Shown here: positions 24,708 to 34,208 of the stretch, one piece after another
Position numbering within the stretch: position 1 is the first letter of the stretch
Layout of the letters: every line of letters begins with the position of its first letter
From: Kangiella profundi
Lineage (GTDB): Bacteria > Pseudomonadota > Gammaproteobacteria > Enterobacterales > Kangiellaceae
DNA: 64,000 nt
Reading direction: 5' to 3'
NCBI RefSeq assembly: GCF_002838765.1
Contig: NZ_CP025120.1
Span: forward strand, 1,240,001-1,304,000
Notes under the pieces: generated by a model
The model's input: only the letters and a program-made list of their open reading frames with translations
Database searches by the model: none
Told to the model about the DNA's origin: nothing
Program-made: the position numbers and the translations under genes

Positions 24708-25700
24708 ATGCTCTCACGCCGTACATTTTTAAAAGGTTCTTTGTTGTCTGCTTCGGCTATTGCTTTACCGGGTATGGCTAAATGGGAAACAAAAGCTTCT
24801 TTACCATTTAATGTTCAAGAAATTTATCCAGCGGTTCATAAAGGCAAGATTTATGTGGCTGGTGGTTTAACGGTTAAAGATAATCAGCTTGAGCTTTTGT
24901 CGGATGTCGTTACTTATGACCCAGTAACGAACGCTTGGGAACTGTCGACTGCATTACCTGAACCAAGACACCATCCTTTCCTGATGTCTCATAATGATAA
25001 ACTTTTCGCTTTTAGTGGTTTTACCATTTCCGAGCGTGGTAGCTGGACCGGCAGTCGAGATGTCTTGGTGCTTGATGAAGAAAACAATCGTTGGCGCAAA
25101 TATCCAAACCACATGAGTTACCCGCTGTGTGAAACTGTAGGTACTGCTATTGATGGTCGTATTCATCTGGCCAGCGGAAGAAGACCTAAAGGATTGAGTA
25201 ACGGTAACTGGAGTGATCACACTGACGCCAGTAGCCACAAAGTGTTCGATCCTGAGAGGATGACCTGGGATTGCGCACATCCGATTCCTACTGCTCGCAA
25301 CAGTGCGGCTGGTGCATATTATAATAAATTATGGCACGTCATTGGTGGCCGAACCGTTGAAGGTGGCAATCTAGATACGCATGAAGTTTATGATTACAAA
25401 GAAGACAAGTGGCGTAAGCTTGCGCCATTACCACAAGCGCAAGGGGGCCTTGCGGCGGCTGTACTGAATAATCATATTTATGTTTTTGGCGGTGAGTATT
25501 TTGACAATGGCGGTGGCGTTTATAAAAAAGTCTGGCAGTACTCCCCAAAAGAAGATAAGTGGCAACACATCGACGATATGCCTGTACCACGTCATGGTCT
25601 AGGAGCTGTTACGATTGATGATAGTATTTATGTGGTTGCAGGGGCGACGCAAGCAGGTGCAAGAGGCACCAGCAATAGGCTTTCAGTGTTTAAGTTATAA
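24708..25700 (+). CDS. Tat-exported kelch-repeat protein
   Basis: A 330-residue protein with a Tat signal (SRRTFLKGSLLSASAIALPG, Arg-Arg at 4-5). About six kelch blades follow, recognisable by repeated GG plus Tyr/Trp spacing: KIYVAGGLTV, VTYDPVTNAWEL, LWHVIGGRTVEGG, KLAPLPQAQGG, HIYVFGGEYF, IYVVAGATQ. The fold is a beta-propeller related to galactose-oxidase-type and N-acetylneuraminate-epimerase proteins; no copper site was identified. Export by Tat suggests folding in the cytoplasm before reaching the periplasm. RBS AGGAG upstream. It is followed 17 bases later by a VOC gene. Confidence 0.85.
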   Translation: MLSRRTFLKGSLLSASAIALPGMAKWETKASLPFNVQEIYPAVHKGKIYVAGGLTVKDNQLELLSDVVTYDPVTNAWELSTALPEPRHHPFLMSHNDKLFAFSGFTISERGSWTGSRDVLVLDEENNRWRKYPNHMSYPLCETVGTAIDGRIHLASGRRPKGLSNGNWSDHTDASSHKVFDPERMTWDCAHPIPTARNSAAGAYYNKLWHVIGGRTVEGGNLDTHEVYDYKEDKWRKLAPLPQAQGGLAAAVLNNHIYVFGGEYFDNGGGVYKKVWQYSPKEDKWQHIDDMPVPRHGLGAVTIDDSIYVVAGATQAGARGTSNRLSVFKL

Positions 25701-25717
25701 CTTCTAAAGGATTTATC

Positions 25718-26098
25718 ATGAGTTCACAAGTTTCTAACATCAAACAAATTGCTATTACTGTCAGCGATGTTGATAAAGCTTTAGAGTTCTATCGAGACAT
25801 TTTGGGTTTGGAGTTTCTCTTTAGTGCAGGCCCTAATTTAGCTTTTCTTAATGCCCATGGCGTTAGGATCATGCTAAGTACCCCTCAAGGCGCTGGAGCT
25901 GTCGGCGCGAACTCGATACTGTATTTTAACGTCACTGATATCGAGTCTGCTTATAAGGAATTCGTGGGGCAGGGCGCAAAAGAGGAGCGTGCACCACAAT
26001 TGGCAGCCAATATGCCTGATCACGATTTGTGGACTGGCTTCCTTCGCGATCCGGATGATAACCTTGTAGGTTTAATGGAAGAAAAAGCTCCAGCTTGA
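25718..26098 (+). CDS. VOC-superfamily protein
   Basis: A 126-residue single glyoxalase-fold protein (IKQIAITVSDVDKALEFYRDILGLEFLFS). The first metal-ligand position, usually His, is Gln/Ala here (KQIAITV), while the C-terminal Glu (NLVGLMEE) is kept, so metal binding is doubtful. Substrate unknown. It lies 17 bases after the kelch gene and is probably co-transcribed with it. Confidence 0.82.
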   Translation: MSSQVSNIKQIAITVSDVDKALEFYRDILGLEFLFSAGPNLAFLNAHGVRIMLSTPQGAGAVGANSILYFNVTDIESAYKEFVGQGAKEERAPQLAANMPDHDLWTGFLRDPDDNLVGLMEEKAPA

Positions 26099-26149
26099 AA
26101 ATTTATTTCATTCACGTAGGCTGTATCAAAACCAATTGATGGAGTCTGC

Positions 26150-27475
26150 ATGAGTGATTCGAAAAAATCGCTAACCTTATTGGGCGCTGTTTCAATGGGT
26201 ACGGGCGTCATGATAGGCGCTGGCATTTTTGCTTTAACGGGGCAAATAGCTGAGTTAGCCAATGCCTTATTCCCGCTGGCTTTTCTTACTGGCATGATTG
26301 TTACCAGTATTTGCGCATATTCCTACATCAAACTCTCACAAAACTATCCTTCTTCCGGCGGCATCGCTATGTTTCTACAAAAGGCTTATGGAAAGGGGGC
26401 TACTACGGCAATTTTTGCGCTATTAATGTTCTTTTCGATGATCATTAACCAAAGCCTGGTTGCCAGAACATTTGGCACTTATACATTACAGCTTTTTGAG
26501 ATTGAGCAGTTAGGACAGTGGGCCGTTCCGTTATTAGGAGCATTGTTACTGGTATTTGCTTTTCTGATTAACATTATAGGTAATAAATACATTGAAAGGC
26601 TTTCCGTAGTGATGGCTTTCATTAAAGCCATTGGCTTATTCCTGTTAGCATTGGGCGGTTTATGGGCTGCTGGCTTTGATTTCAATAGTCTATTTGATAC
26701 CGCGAATCGGTCGCAGCTCACAGATAATTTAAACATAGACCCAGCCTGGGGTTTTATATCAGCGGTGGCTTTAAGTGTTTTAGCTTATAAGGGCTTCACC
26801 ACAATAACTAATAGTGGTGATGAACTCACCGAACCTAAGAAGAATATTCCTAGAGCTATTGCCATTGCGATTGGCATTTGCACCTTTGTTTATTTACTGG
26901 TTGCGGTTTCAGTTAGCAGTAATCTTAGTATTCCCGAAATAGTTTCTGCTCGTGATTATTCTTTAGCTGAAGCGGCAAGACCAGCCTTTGGACAATGGGG
27001 ACTGACGATTACCGTGTTATTTGCGATTGTAGCGACGGTTTCGGGTGTTATTGCCAGTATTTTCGCCGTTTCCAGAATGCTGACCATGCTTACTGATATG
27101 AAGTTGGTTCCGCATAGCCATCTAGGTATGCCCGGAAATATTCAAAAGCATAATGTGGTGTATACCGTCGTTATTGCCATGTTTTTGACTCTATTTTTTG
27201 ACTTAAGTCGAATTGCTTCCATGGGTGTTATTTTCTATATCATTATGGATATTGCTATTCACTGGGGCGTATTGGTTAAGTTGAGGAAAGATGTAGGTGC
27301 CAACCCGATGATTGTTTTAACAGCCATCGCACTGGATGTCATCATACTCTCTGTATTCCTTTGGATTAAATGGCAAATGGATCCCTTTGTTATCTGGGCA
27401 AGTTTAATCGGGTTGTCTTTAATTGTTGCAGGAGAACTTATTTTCCTACGAGTTCTCAAGAATAAAACTCAATAA
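26150..27475 (+). CDS. APC-family amino-acid/amine permease
   Basis: A 441-residue, 12-helix transporter. The first helix has the APC substrate loop GTGVMIGAGIFALTGQ; helix 6 has VLAYKGFTTITNSGDELTEPKKNIPRAI, typical of the family. It moves amino acids or polyamines across the inner membrane; the substrate cannot be assigned. It is preceded by a 52-base gap from the VOC gene and stands alone or at the end of that unit. Confidence 0.88.
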   Translation: MSDSKKSLTLLGAVSMGTGVMIGAGIFALTGQIAELANALFPLAFLTGMIVTSICAYSYIKLSQNYPSSGGIAMFLQKAYGKGATTAIFALLMFFSMIINQSLVARTFGTYTLQLFEIEQLGQWAVPLLGALLLVFAFLINIIGNKYIERLSVVMAFIKAIGLFLLALGGLWAAGFDFNSLFDTANRSQLTDNLNIDPAWGFISAVALSVLAYKGFTTITNSGDELTEPKKNIPRAIAIAIGICTFVYLLVAVSVSSNLSIPEIVSARDYSLAEAARPAFGQWGLTITVLFAIVATVSGVIASIFAVSRMLTMLTDMKLVPHSHLGMPGNIQKHNVVYTVVIAMFLTLFFDLSRIASMGVIFYIIMDIAIHWGVLVKLRKDVGANPMIVLTAIALDVIILSVFLWIKWQMDPFVIWASLIGLSLIVAGELIFLRVLKNKTQ

Positions 27476-27542
27476 AATCAGATGCTTGAATAATCTATCA
27501 AATCAAGTAGGCTAGAACTTATATTCAAAGTTAAGGGAGCTT

Positions 27543-28382
27543 ATGGAAGGTTTCGATGGACAATCCGTTTTTCATGTATCAGTGTTCAGTGGCGATTATT
27601 ATGGCAAGCTTTACGCTGGTACTGAGGCGTTAATTTTTTTGCAGGAAGAACCATTATCCAACGAAGAAATGCAAGATATTGCCAAGCGCAAAGATATATC
27701 GGCAACCTGCTTTGTCTGGCCGTCCGATAACAACTCCTCCTATCACATTCGTTTCTATAACCCAGAAACTGAAATTCAGCTTTGTGGTCATGGCTTATTG
27801 GCTGCAGCAAAGGTTTTGTATGAAAAAAGTTTAATTCAGTTATCGGAGCCTGTTGAATTTATCACCCAATCTTCACATATCAAAGCTAGAATAGACGAAG
27901 ACCAACGGGTTTGGATTGGATTTAAACCGGCATTAATCGAACCAGCGTCAATTCCAAACTGGGCTGAAGACTGCTGTAACATTTTACCTGTTGAAGTATC
28001 TAAAGTAGGCCCAAGTAATGGGTACTGGATTTTTGAATGGCCAGAGGGTTTTGATTTAAAACAACTCGCTGTTAGCTTTGATAAATTAACATTCGCAACA
28101 GAGCGAGCATTAATAGCTACTACCAGGTCTCAAGCCAAAGGTTTTGATTATGACCTTCGCTATTTCGCACCACAGCATGGCGTTAATGAAGATAAGGCTA
28201 CCGGATCTGCGAATAGGATTTTAGGTAGTTATTGGAATAATCGGTTGAAGCGTCATTCATTAAAAGCACAGCAGCTGTCTGATGTTGGAGCTATAATAGA
28301 TATCGAGTATGAATCACCAGAGCTTTCAGGAGCGGAAGATGGCACAGTATGGATTTCGGGAAAGGTTATAGTAGATGCTTGA
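27543..28382 (+). CDS. PhzF-family isomerase/epimerase-like protein
   Basis: A 279-residue PhzF-fold protein (two-domain diaminopimelate-epimerase-like). The family motifs ATCFVWP, CGHGLLAAAKVL and NEDKATGSANRILGSYW are present. The usual catalytic Glu position near the N-terminus is not obvious, because the opening segment (FHVSVFSGDYYGKLYAG) differs from the common QVDVFT-type start. It overlaps egtB by 8 bases, so it is translationally coupled to ergothioneine synthesis. A direct role in that pathway is not known to me. Confidence 0.82.
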   Translation: MEGFDGQSVFHVSVFSGDYYGKLYAGTEALIFLQEEPLSNEEMQDIAKRKDISATCFVWPSDNNSSYHIRFYNPETEIQLCGHGLLAAAKVLYEKSLIQLSEPVEFITQSSHIKARIDEDQRVWIGFKPALIEPASIPNWAEDCCNILPVEVSKVGPSNGYWIFEWPEGFDLKQLAVSFDKLTFATERALIATTRSQAKGFDYDLRYFAPQHGVNEDKATGSANRILGSYWNNRLKRHSLKAQQLSDVGAIIDIEYESPELSGAEDGTVWISGKVIVDA

Positions 28383-29712
28383 ACAAACAACATCAGTAGA
28401 AAAAAGTAACGATGTAGAGCGAGTCTTAGCTGACTTTGTTAACGTTCGTAATTTCTCTGAAAAGTTGTGTGAGCCGCTGAAACCTGAAGACTATAATCTA
28501 CAGGCAATCGCTGAAACCAGTCCAGCAAAGTGGCATCTCGCCCATACAAGCTGGTTTTTTGAAACCTTTATTCTCAAAAAGTTTCAATCAAACTACTCAT
28601 GTTTTGATCCGCAGTATGAGTATCTCTTCAATTCCTATTACAACTCAATTGGTGAACAGTATCCTCGCCCTAACAGAGGATTATTATCAAAGCCTGATGT
28701 AGAAGAAATTTATCGATATCGACAATTTGTTACCGAAAAAATCCAACAATTGCTCAATCAGTTAGCTGACGTCAATAGCGATAGTCTTATCGAAGTTATT
28801 AGCCTGATAAGGCTCGGCATCAATCATGAGCAGCAGCATCAGGAATTGCTGTTAACTGATATAAAGTACAACTTGTTCCAGAACCCTATTTTTCCTGCCT
28901 ATCGTGATTCTTCAGAACCTGTAGTGCATAGCTTGCCTGAAGACAAGTCACTTCCTCCAGTTGAGTGGATAGCTTTTGATGAACAACTTGTGTCCATAGG
29001 AGATAATCAAACTGATTCACCGATAAGCCAATCTGGTTTTGTGTATGACAATGAAACACCTAAGCATAAGTTTTATCGGCAATCGTTTTTAGTGGCCAAT
29101 CGACTGACAACCAACGGTGAGTATCTGAAGTTTATAGAGCAGGGTGGGTATTCAGACCCACAATATTGGTTAAGCGATGGCTGGGATGCAGTTCGAAATC
29201 AGAAATGGCAAGCACCACTTTACTGGTATCAACAAGACGGCAACTGGTATATCTATACGTTAAATGGTGTGCAGTCTTTACAGCTTGATCAGCCTGTAAC
29301 TCACGTTAGCTACTATGAAGCTGATGCCTTTGCACGTTGGAGTGGGGCGCGCTTATTGACAGAGCAAGAGTGGGAATCGATAGCTACCGGTAAATCGCTG
29401 GCCAAAGGTTTTGGTAATTTCGTTGAAGATGATGTTCTACATCCAGTTGTTGCAAAGGAGTCTGATAAACTGAAACAAATGTTTGGTGACGTTTGGGAAT
29501 GGACCTCCAGTGCCTATTCAGCTTACCCTGGCTTTAAACCTGCAGCTGGTGCTGTTGGTGAATACAATGGCAAGTTCATGTGCAATCAATATGTGCTTCG
29601 AGGAGGCTCATGTGTTACCAGTCGAAGTCATATTCGCAAAACCTACCGAAATTTTTTCTATCCAGATGCGCGCTGGCAGTTTTCAGGTATTCGTCTGGCC
29701 CGCGATAGCTAA
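28375..29712 (+). CDS. egtB: Ergothioneine biosynthesis sulfoxide synthase EgtB
   Basis: A 445-residue non-haem iron enzyme joining a thiol donor to trimethylhistidine (hercynine) with O2. The N-terminal DinB-like domain carries the iron ligands His57 (LAHTSWFFE), His151 and His155 (HEQQHQE). The C-terminal FGE-sulfatase domain ends with YVLRGGSCVTSRSHIRKTYRNFF and GIRLARD. Whether it uses gamma-glutamylcysteine or cysteine cannot be read directly. It overlaps the phzF-like gene and is followed 17 bases later by egtD. No egtC, egtA or egtE is in the window. Confidence 0.93.
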   Translation: MLEQTTSVEKSNDVERVLADFVNVRNFSEKLCEPLKPEDYNLQAIAETSPAKWHLAHTSWFFETFILKKFQSNYSCFDPQYEYLFNSYYNSIGEQYPRPNRGLLSKPDVEEIYRYRQFVTEKIQQLLNQLADVNSDSLIEVISLIRLGINHEQQHQELLLTDIKYNLFQNPIFPAYRDSSEPVVHSLPEDKSLPPVEWIAFDEQLVSIGDNQTDSPISQSGFVYDNETPKHKFYRQSFLVANRLTTNGEYLKFIEQGGYSDPQYWLSDGWDAVRNQKWQAPLYWYQQDGNWYIYTLNGVQSLQLDQPVTHVSYYEADAFARWSGARLLTEQEWESIATGKSLAKGFGNFVEDDVLHPVVAKESDKLKQMFGDVWEWTSSAYSAYPGFKPAAGAVGEYNGKFMCNQYVLRGGSCVTSRSHIRKTYRNFFYPDARWQFSGIRLARDS

Positions 29713-29729
29713 TTAATTGAGCCCCTCCA

Positions 29730-30665
29730 ATGAATTCAAAAACACAAAATATTAGCGCAGAACAACAAGACATACTTGATGGCTTAACCAGCGAACAAAA
29801 AAACATCAACCCAAAGTATTTTTATGATCATCATGGCTCAAAGCTGTTTGAAAAAATTACTGAACTTGAAGAATACTATCCGACGAGAACTGAGCTGAAT
29901 ATTCTGGCTGATAAAGCTGATGAAATTGCCACCTTTATTAATAAAGGTTCATTAATCGTTGAACCCGGTGCCGGTAACTGCACAAAAATTGAATATCTCC
30001 TTGAAGCTATTCACCCGAGCGTTTACGTACCCCAGGATGTCTCAGAAGAATTTCTGCAAATGTCAGCAGCACGATTATCGCAACGCTATCCATGGCTGCA
30101 TGTAGAGCCTATAGCTAGTGATTTTTCCGACCCAATCGTCCTGCCCGCCAAATATCAAAATATGCAAAAGCATGTATTCTATCCGGGCTCCACCATTGGT
30201 AATTTTGAGCCTGAAGCTGCGGTTCAGTTTCTAAAGAATATGCATCAGCTTGTAGGTAATAATGGCGGGATAATACTTGGCGTTGATTTACATAAAGAAA
30301 ATGATATCCTGCACGCTGCTTACAATGATGAGGAGGGAATCACTGCTCAGTTTAACCTCAATACACTTAGGCACATTAACCAAATACTCAACTCAAATAT
30401 AGCAATAGACCAGTTTTCTCATCATGCGATTTATAACAGCAGTAAGCAGCGTATTGAAATGTATCTGAGAAGTAAAACAGAGCAAAGCTACAGTATCCTT
30501 GGTCATGAAATACAATTTGAGCCAGGCGAGCTAATCCATACAGAGCATTCTTATAAATACACACTGGATGGTATTGCTGAGCTTGCTGAAAAAGCAGGGT
30601 TCTCTCTACAAAAAAGCTGGCTTGATGAAGACGAATTGTTTAGTGTTAGCTACCTTAAATCATAA
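29730..30665 (+). CDS. egtD: L-histidine N-alpha-methyltransferase EgtD
   Basis: A 311-residue SAM methyltransferase making hercynine from histidine, the step before EgtB. The SAM motif is IVEPGAGNCTKIEYLL. PGSTIGNFEP and GVDLHKENDILHAAYND are EgtD signatures. The N-terminal YFYDHHGSKLFEKITELEEYYPTR is the conserved opening, written here only to mark its position (about 29-53; key residues Y, D, G, L, F, I, E, Y, P, R). Pair with egtB immediately upstream. Confidence 0.94.
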   Translation: MNSKTQNISAEQQDILDGLTSEQKNINPKYFYDHHGSKLFEKITELEEYYPTRTELNILADKADEIATFINKGSLIVEPGAGNCTKIEYLLEAIHPSVYVPQDVSEEFLQMSAARLSQRYPWLHVEPIASDFSDPIVLPAKYQNMQKHVFYPGSTIGNFEPEAAVQFLKNMHQLVGNNGGIILGVDLHKENDILHAAYNDEEGITAQFNLNTLRHINQILNSNIAIDQFSHHAIYNSSKQRIEMYLRSKTEQSYSILGHEIQFEPGELIHTEHSYKYTLDGIAELAEKAGFSLQKSWLDEDELFSVSYLKS

Positions 30666-30684
30666 TTACTATCTTAGTTAGCTA

Positions 30685-31119
30685 ATGGAATACTTCACCG
30701 AACTTGGCTACCTCGGACTTTTCATAGCCTCATTCCTAGCTGCCACGATCCTGCCTCTTAGTTCTGAGCTAGTATTAACGGCATTGTTACTCAATGGTTT
30801 ATCGCCAGAGAACCTCGTGATAATCGCCACTATTGGTAATGTTCTCGGCTCTTTAACAAACTATGGATTAGGATACTGGGCCAGTAAGACCGTTATTCAA
30901 AAATGGTTACGGATGTCAGAAAGCGAGTTTGTTCGAGCAGAAGAACGGTTTAAAAAATATGGTATCATCGCGCTACTTTTTGCATGGGTTCCAATAATCG
31001 GTGACCCACTGACTGTCATGGCCGGCATATTACGGATCAGGCTGCTATGGTTCCTGATGCTTGTGACAACAGGTAAATTTCTACGTTATTACATCCTTGC
31101 CACTATAATCCTTCAGTGA
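30685..31119 (+). CDS. YqaA-like small DedA/VTT-family membrane protein
   Basis: A 144-residue membrane protein with four helices and the VTT/SNARE-associated core (ELVLTALLLNG; GNVLGSLTNYGLGYW; ALLFAWVPIIGDPLTVMAG). This matches the short YqaA group of the DedA superfamily, whose larger members flip lipids or maintain the proton gradient. It lies 19 bases after egtD, so it may be read with the ergothioneine genes, though a functional link is not established. Confidence 0.85.
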   Translation: MEYFTELGYLGLFIASFLAATILPLSSELVLTALLLNGLSPENLVIIATIGNVLGSLTNYGLGYWASKTVIQKWLRMSESEFVRAEERFKKYGIIALLFAWVPIIGDPLTVMAGILRIRLLWFLMLVTTGKFLRYYILATIILQ

Positions 31120-31195
31120 CCAAATACCTGTCTCATCTTGCTTCATCCATTTATAAAAGCTATGGTATTTTCTCTAATTAATATTGGGGTTAATA

Positions 31196-32593
31196 ATGAA
31201 ACGTTCTCAATTCCTTTCAGGCATTTTACTAGTTCTTACCTTACTGACATCGAATGATTCACTTGCAGAAAAATATGCGCTCAAAGGCGGCCGTTTAATT
31301 GATGGTTACGGTGGACCACCACTAGCTAATAGTATAGTTCTTGTTGAAGATGGGATTATCAAAGCTGTTGGTCAAGTAGGGCAGCTCAATATACCGGATG
31401 GCTTTAAAGTAGTATCAACTGAAGGTATGGATGTATTGCCAGGGCTTTGGGAAAGCCATGCTCACCTGATGTTGAACGGACATGCGGATTATAGCCATTG
31501 GCAACCGACTTATCGTGAGCGCCAAGTGGATGAGATTATGCCTGCCAGCGCAGTTCAACTATTACTTGCAGGCGTAACCAGTGCTAGAGATTTAGGGGCA
31601 AACCTTGAGGACTCGATCGAAATCAAAAATCAGATAGAGAAGGGCGAGATAGCGGGGCCCAATTTATTTGTTTCCGGTCCATTTTTGCAATATGAGCCAT
31701 ATCCTGGCTCTGAGCACTATCGCTGGGGCGTTAAAACTGTTCGTGAAGCCAAACAGAAAGTCAGACAGCTAGCAAAAGCCGGCGTCGACATGATTAAACT
31801 GGTCGATCAGGATCAAATGGAATTAGAAGTTGCTCAAGCTATTGTCGATACTGCTCATGAAAATAATTTAAAAGTCATCGGCCACTCTCATCGTCCCGAT
31901 GAGATCCGAGTTGGTTTAAAAATTGGTGTTGATAATTTTGAGCATACTGGCTTAACCACAGCGCCAGAATATCCTGAAGACGTTATGAGGCTTTTAAAAG
32001 AGCGCACAGCAACTGGGCGTGTCGCTGGAGGGCCTTTGTTTTGGACCCCGACAGTTGAAGGTCTTTATCAATATCCCGAGCTAATTAAGAACCCAGAGCG
32101 TCTTGATAATACTTGTTGGCACAGAGGTTTGAAGTCCGACACCATTAAAGACATCAAAGCATCGTTAACCGATCCAGGTAAACTTGATTACATGCAGTTA
32201 ACACCTTTACGTCAACCGACTTTAAAAAAGAAAATTTCGCAGCTTAAAGAAGCTGGGGTGGTTTTCTTGATCGGTACTGACAGTGGCATTCCGACAAAAT
32301 TTCACTGCCAGAGTACCTGGAACGAAATGGTCGTACTGACCAATGATATGAATATTCCAGCGATGGACGTTATTCGTTCAGCGACGTATTGGCCAGCGGT
32401 TATGATGGGTGTTCAAGATCGTCTGGGTAGTATAACTGCTGGAAAACAGGCAGATATTATTGCTGTAGACGGTGATGTATTGCGTTATATGAACTTGATA
32501 TCTGACGTAGATTTCGTAATGAAGAAAGGGGTTATTTATCGTCAAAATGGACAAGTTGTTGAGGATAAATTAGCCCCTAAACAACGACTGTAA
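31196..32593 (+). CDS. Secreted amidohydrolase-family protein
   Basis: A 465-residue metal-dependent hydrolase with a signal peptide (MKRSQFLSGILLVLTLLTSN). A short beta domain precedes the TIM barrel. Metal-site motifs are ESHAHLM (His-x-His), a Lys in DMIKLVDQ, His in VIGHSHR, and Asp in LIGTDSG. The C-terminus returns to the beta domain with GSITAGKQADIIAVDGD. It resembles imidazolonepropionase-like/peptidyl-dipeptidase amidohydrolases; the substrate is unknown. The ATG at 31196 was chosen over an in-frame TTG 12 bases upstream because it begins the signal peptide and has GGGGT upstream. Confidence 0.87.
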   Translation: MKRSQFLSGILLVLTLLTSNDSLAEKYALKGGRLIDGYGGPPLANSIVLVEDGIIKAVGQVGQLNIPDGFKVVSTEGMDVLPGLWESHAHLMLNGHADYSHWQPTYRERQVDEIMPASAVQLLLAGVTSARDLGANLEDSIEIKNQIEKGEIAGPNLFVSGPFLQYEPYPGSEHYRWGVKTVREAKQKVRQLAKAGVDMIKLVDQDQMELEVAQAIVDTAHENNLKVIGHSHRPDEIRVGLKIGVDNFEHTGLTTAPEYPEDVMRLLKERTATGRVAGGPLFWTPTVEGLYQYPELIKNPERLDNTCWHRGLKSDTIKDIKASLTDPGKLDYMQLTPLRQPTLKKKISQLKEAGVVFLIGTDSGIPTKFHCQSTWNEMVVLTNDMNIPAMDVIRSATYWPAVMMGVQDRLGSITAGKQADIIAVDGDVLRYMNLISDVDFVMKKGVIYRQNGQVVEDKLAPKQRL

Positions 32594-32608
32594 TTTTAAT
32601 TAGAAACG

Positions 32609-32635
32609 CTCCTACCCATTTGTTATGAGTAGGAG
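32609..32635. terminator. Possible terminator between convergent genes
   Basis: CTCCTAC and GTAGGAG form a 7-bp stem with a 13-base loop between the amidohydrolase and the convergent doxX-like gene. T-rich flanks are weak. Confidence 0.4.
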
Positions 32636-32645
32636 TTCTTCATTA

Positions 32646-33086
32646 TTAAGCTTTAACTTTAACAATCGTATCGACCGATAGTTTGCCTGCGCCTGATATT
32701 GCCAGCGATACAGATGCTGCTAAAAGAATTAAGGCAAATTCATAACCATTGTTGCTAACAAATAGTCCATTACCAATATGCACGGTCATAGCCATCAGCA
32801 TAGTGAAAGCAGTAACAATCGCTGCTGGGCGTGTTAACAACCCTAGAACTAGGGCTAAACCACCAAAAAACTCCGCACTGCCGGCTAATAGAGCCATGAT
32901 ATAACCTGGCTCAAAACCCACACTAGCCAGCCACTGGCCAGTTCCTTCCAAACCGTAACCACCAAACCAGCCGAATAGCTTTTGGGCACCATGAGCCATA
33001 AAGATAATACCAAGTGGTATACGGATGACGAGCGGTGCCCAACTTTGATTCTGTACAAAGAAATGTTTTAACAATGTGTGTTTCAT
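32646..33086 (-). CDS. DoxX-family membrane protein
   Basis: A 146-residue, four-helix membrane protein with the DoxX signature (IPLGIIFMAHGAQKLFGWFGG and LAGSAEFFGGLALVLGLLTRPAA; the conserved elements are HGxQK and EFxGG). DoxX proteins are linked to thiol/oxidative stress and some form oxidoreductase complexes; the role here is unknown. It is divergent from a LysR gene 119 bases away, which is therefore its likely regulator. Confidence 0.87.
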   Translation of the reverse strand: MKHTLLKHFFVQNQSWAPLVIRIPLGIIFMAHGAQKLFGWFGGYGLEGTGQWLASVGFEPGYIMALLAGSAEFFGGLALVLGLLTRPAAIVTAFTMLMAMTVHIGNGLFVSNNGYEFALILLAASVSLAISGAGKLSVDTIVKVKA

Positions 33087-33205
33087 AATTACTCTCCAAA
33101 AGACCTGATTAAGTTGACGAATCCATATTACTCTTATAAATAATGACGATAAATGCTATGTTTGTTGAGTTATTATCAATAATATGTTTATAAAGTTGAG
33201 GTGGT

Positions 33206-34114
33206 ATGGATAAACTTGATTTAATGCAGGCCTTTATAGCAGTAGCACAACAGGGCTCTTTTACATCTGCGGCCGAAAAATTGGGAGCTTCAACCCAGCT
33301 CATAAGTAAATATGTATCGCAACTAGAATCTGAACTTAAGGTTCGTCTGTTACACAGAACGACGCGCAGCGTAACTGTAACCGAAGCTGGATTGGCTTAC
33401 CTGGAAAGAGCGCAGCAAATTCTATCGGATATTGATGCTCTTGAGGGCTCGATAAAAGAGCAGGGCGATGAGCCAAAGGGGCGACTGAGAATCAGCGCAC
33501 CAATGTCATTCTCTACTTTGCATTTGGGAAAACCACTGGCAGATTTTCAGCAGCAATACGAGGCGGTTACCATTGACCTTCAACTTAACGACAGGAAAGT
33601 TGATATTGTAGAAGAGGGATTTGATTTAGCCATTCGGATTGGTCAGTTAGAGAGCTCGTCTCTGATAGCACGAAAGATTTCGCCAATTCACCTGATGATG
33701 TGTGCATCGCCTGAATACCTGGCAAAACATGGAGAGCCACAAAGTTTAGAAGATCTACAAGGGCACAGGTACCTGCATTACAGTTATCGAAATGAGGATT
33801 TACCCGCGCTGGTGTCCACTAAGAATAAAGGGCTAATCCTCAATAAACAGAAAGGCAGCATCGTAGCTAACAATGGTGAGGTTCTGACCAAGGCTGCCGT
33901 TGCAGGAGCAGGAATTGTCTTGCAACCTACTTTTATAGTGGGCCCCTATATTGCTCAAGGGAAATTAAAGCCGATTCTTACACAGTATAAGCAGGATCCG
34001 CTCGGATTATACGCAGTATATCCACACCGCAAATATCTCTCCGCAAAAGTTCGAAGTTTTATCGACCATTTGCAATCTTTCTTTGGAGACAGACCCTATT
34101 GGGATGATTTTTGA
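33206..34114 (+). CDS. LysR-family transcriptional regulator
   Basis: A 302-residue LTTR. The N-terminal winged HTH (2-60) includes FTSAAEKLGASTQLISKYVSQLE and LLHRTTRSVTVTEAG, as seen in the subgroup near DsdC/AaeR-like aerotactic and redox regulators; key residues only are given. The substrate-binding domain follows (GRLRISAPMSF). It is divergent from doxX, a typical LysR-target arrangement. Confidence 0.9.
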   Translation: MDKLDLMQAFIAVAQQGSFTSAAEKLGASTQLISKYVSQLESELKVRLLHRTTRSVTVTEAGLAYLERAQQILSDIDALEGSIKEQGDEPKGRLRISAPMSFSTLHLGKPLADFQQQYEAVTIDLQLNDRKVDIVEEGFDLAIRIGQLESSSLIARKISPIHLMMCASPEYLAKHGEPQSLEDLQGHRYLHYSYRNEDLPALVSTKNKGLILNKQKGSIVANNGEVLTKAAVAGAGIVLQPTFIVGPYIAQGKLKPILTQYKQDPLGLYAVYPHRKYLSAKVRSFIDHLQSFFGDRPYWDDF

Positions 34115-34208
34115 TTTAATATCGATTAAGAACCTAAAAGCTGTTTTAATGCTAGTATCAAAGACTGTTCAATAATTATATAACTTCAATATTTAATCGG
34201 GGAGTAAT

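Noticed and set aside
33165..33179. FNR-like sequence before doxX
   Set aside because: TTGAGTTATTATCAA has a 5-base spacer rather than 4 and a weak left half.
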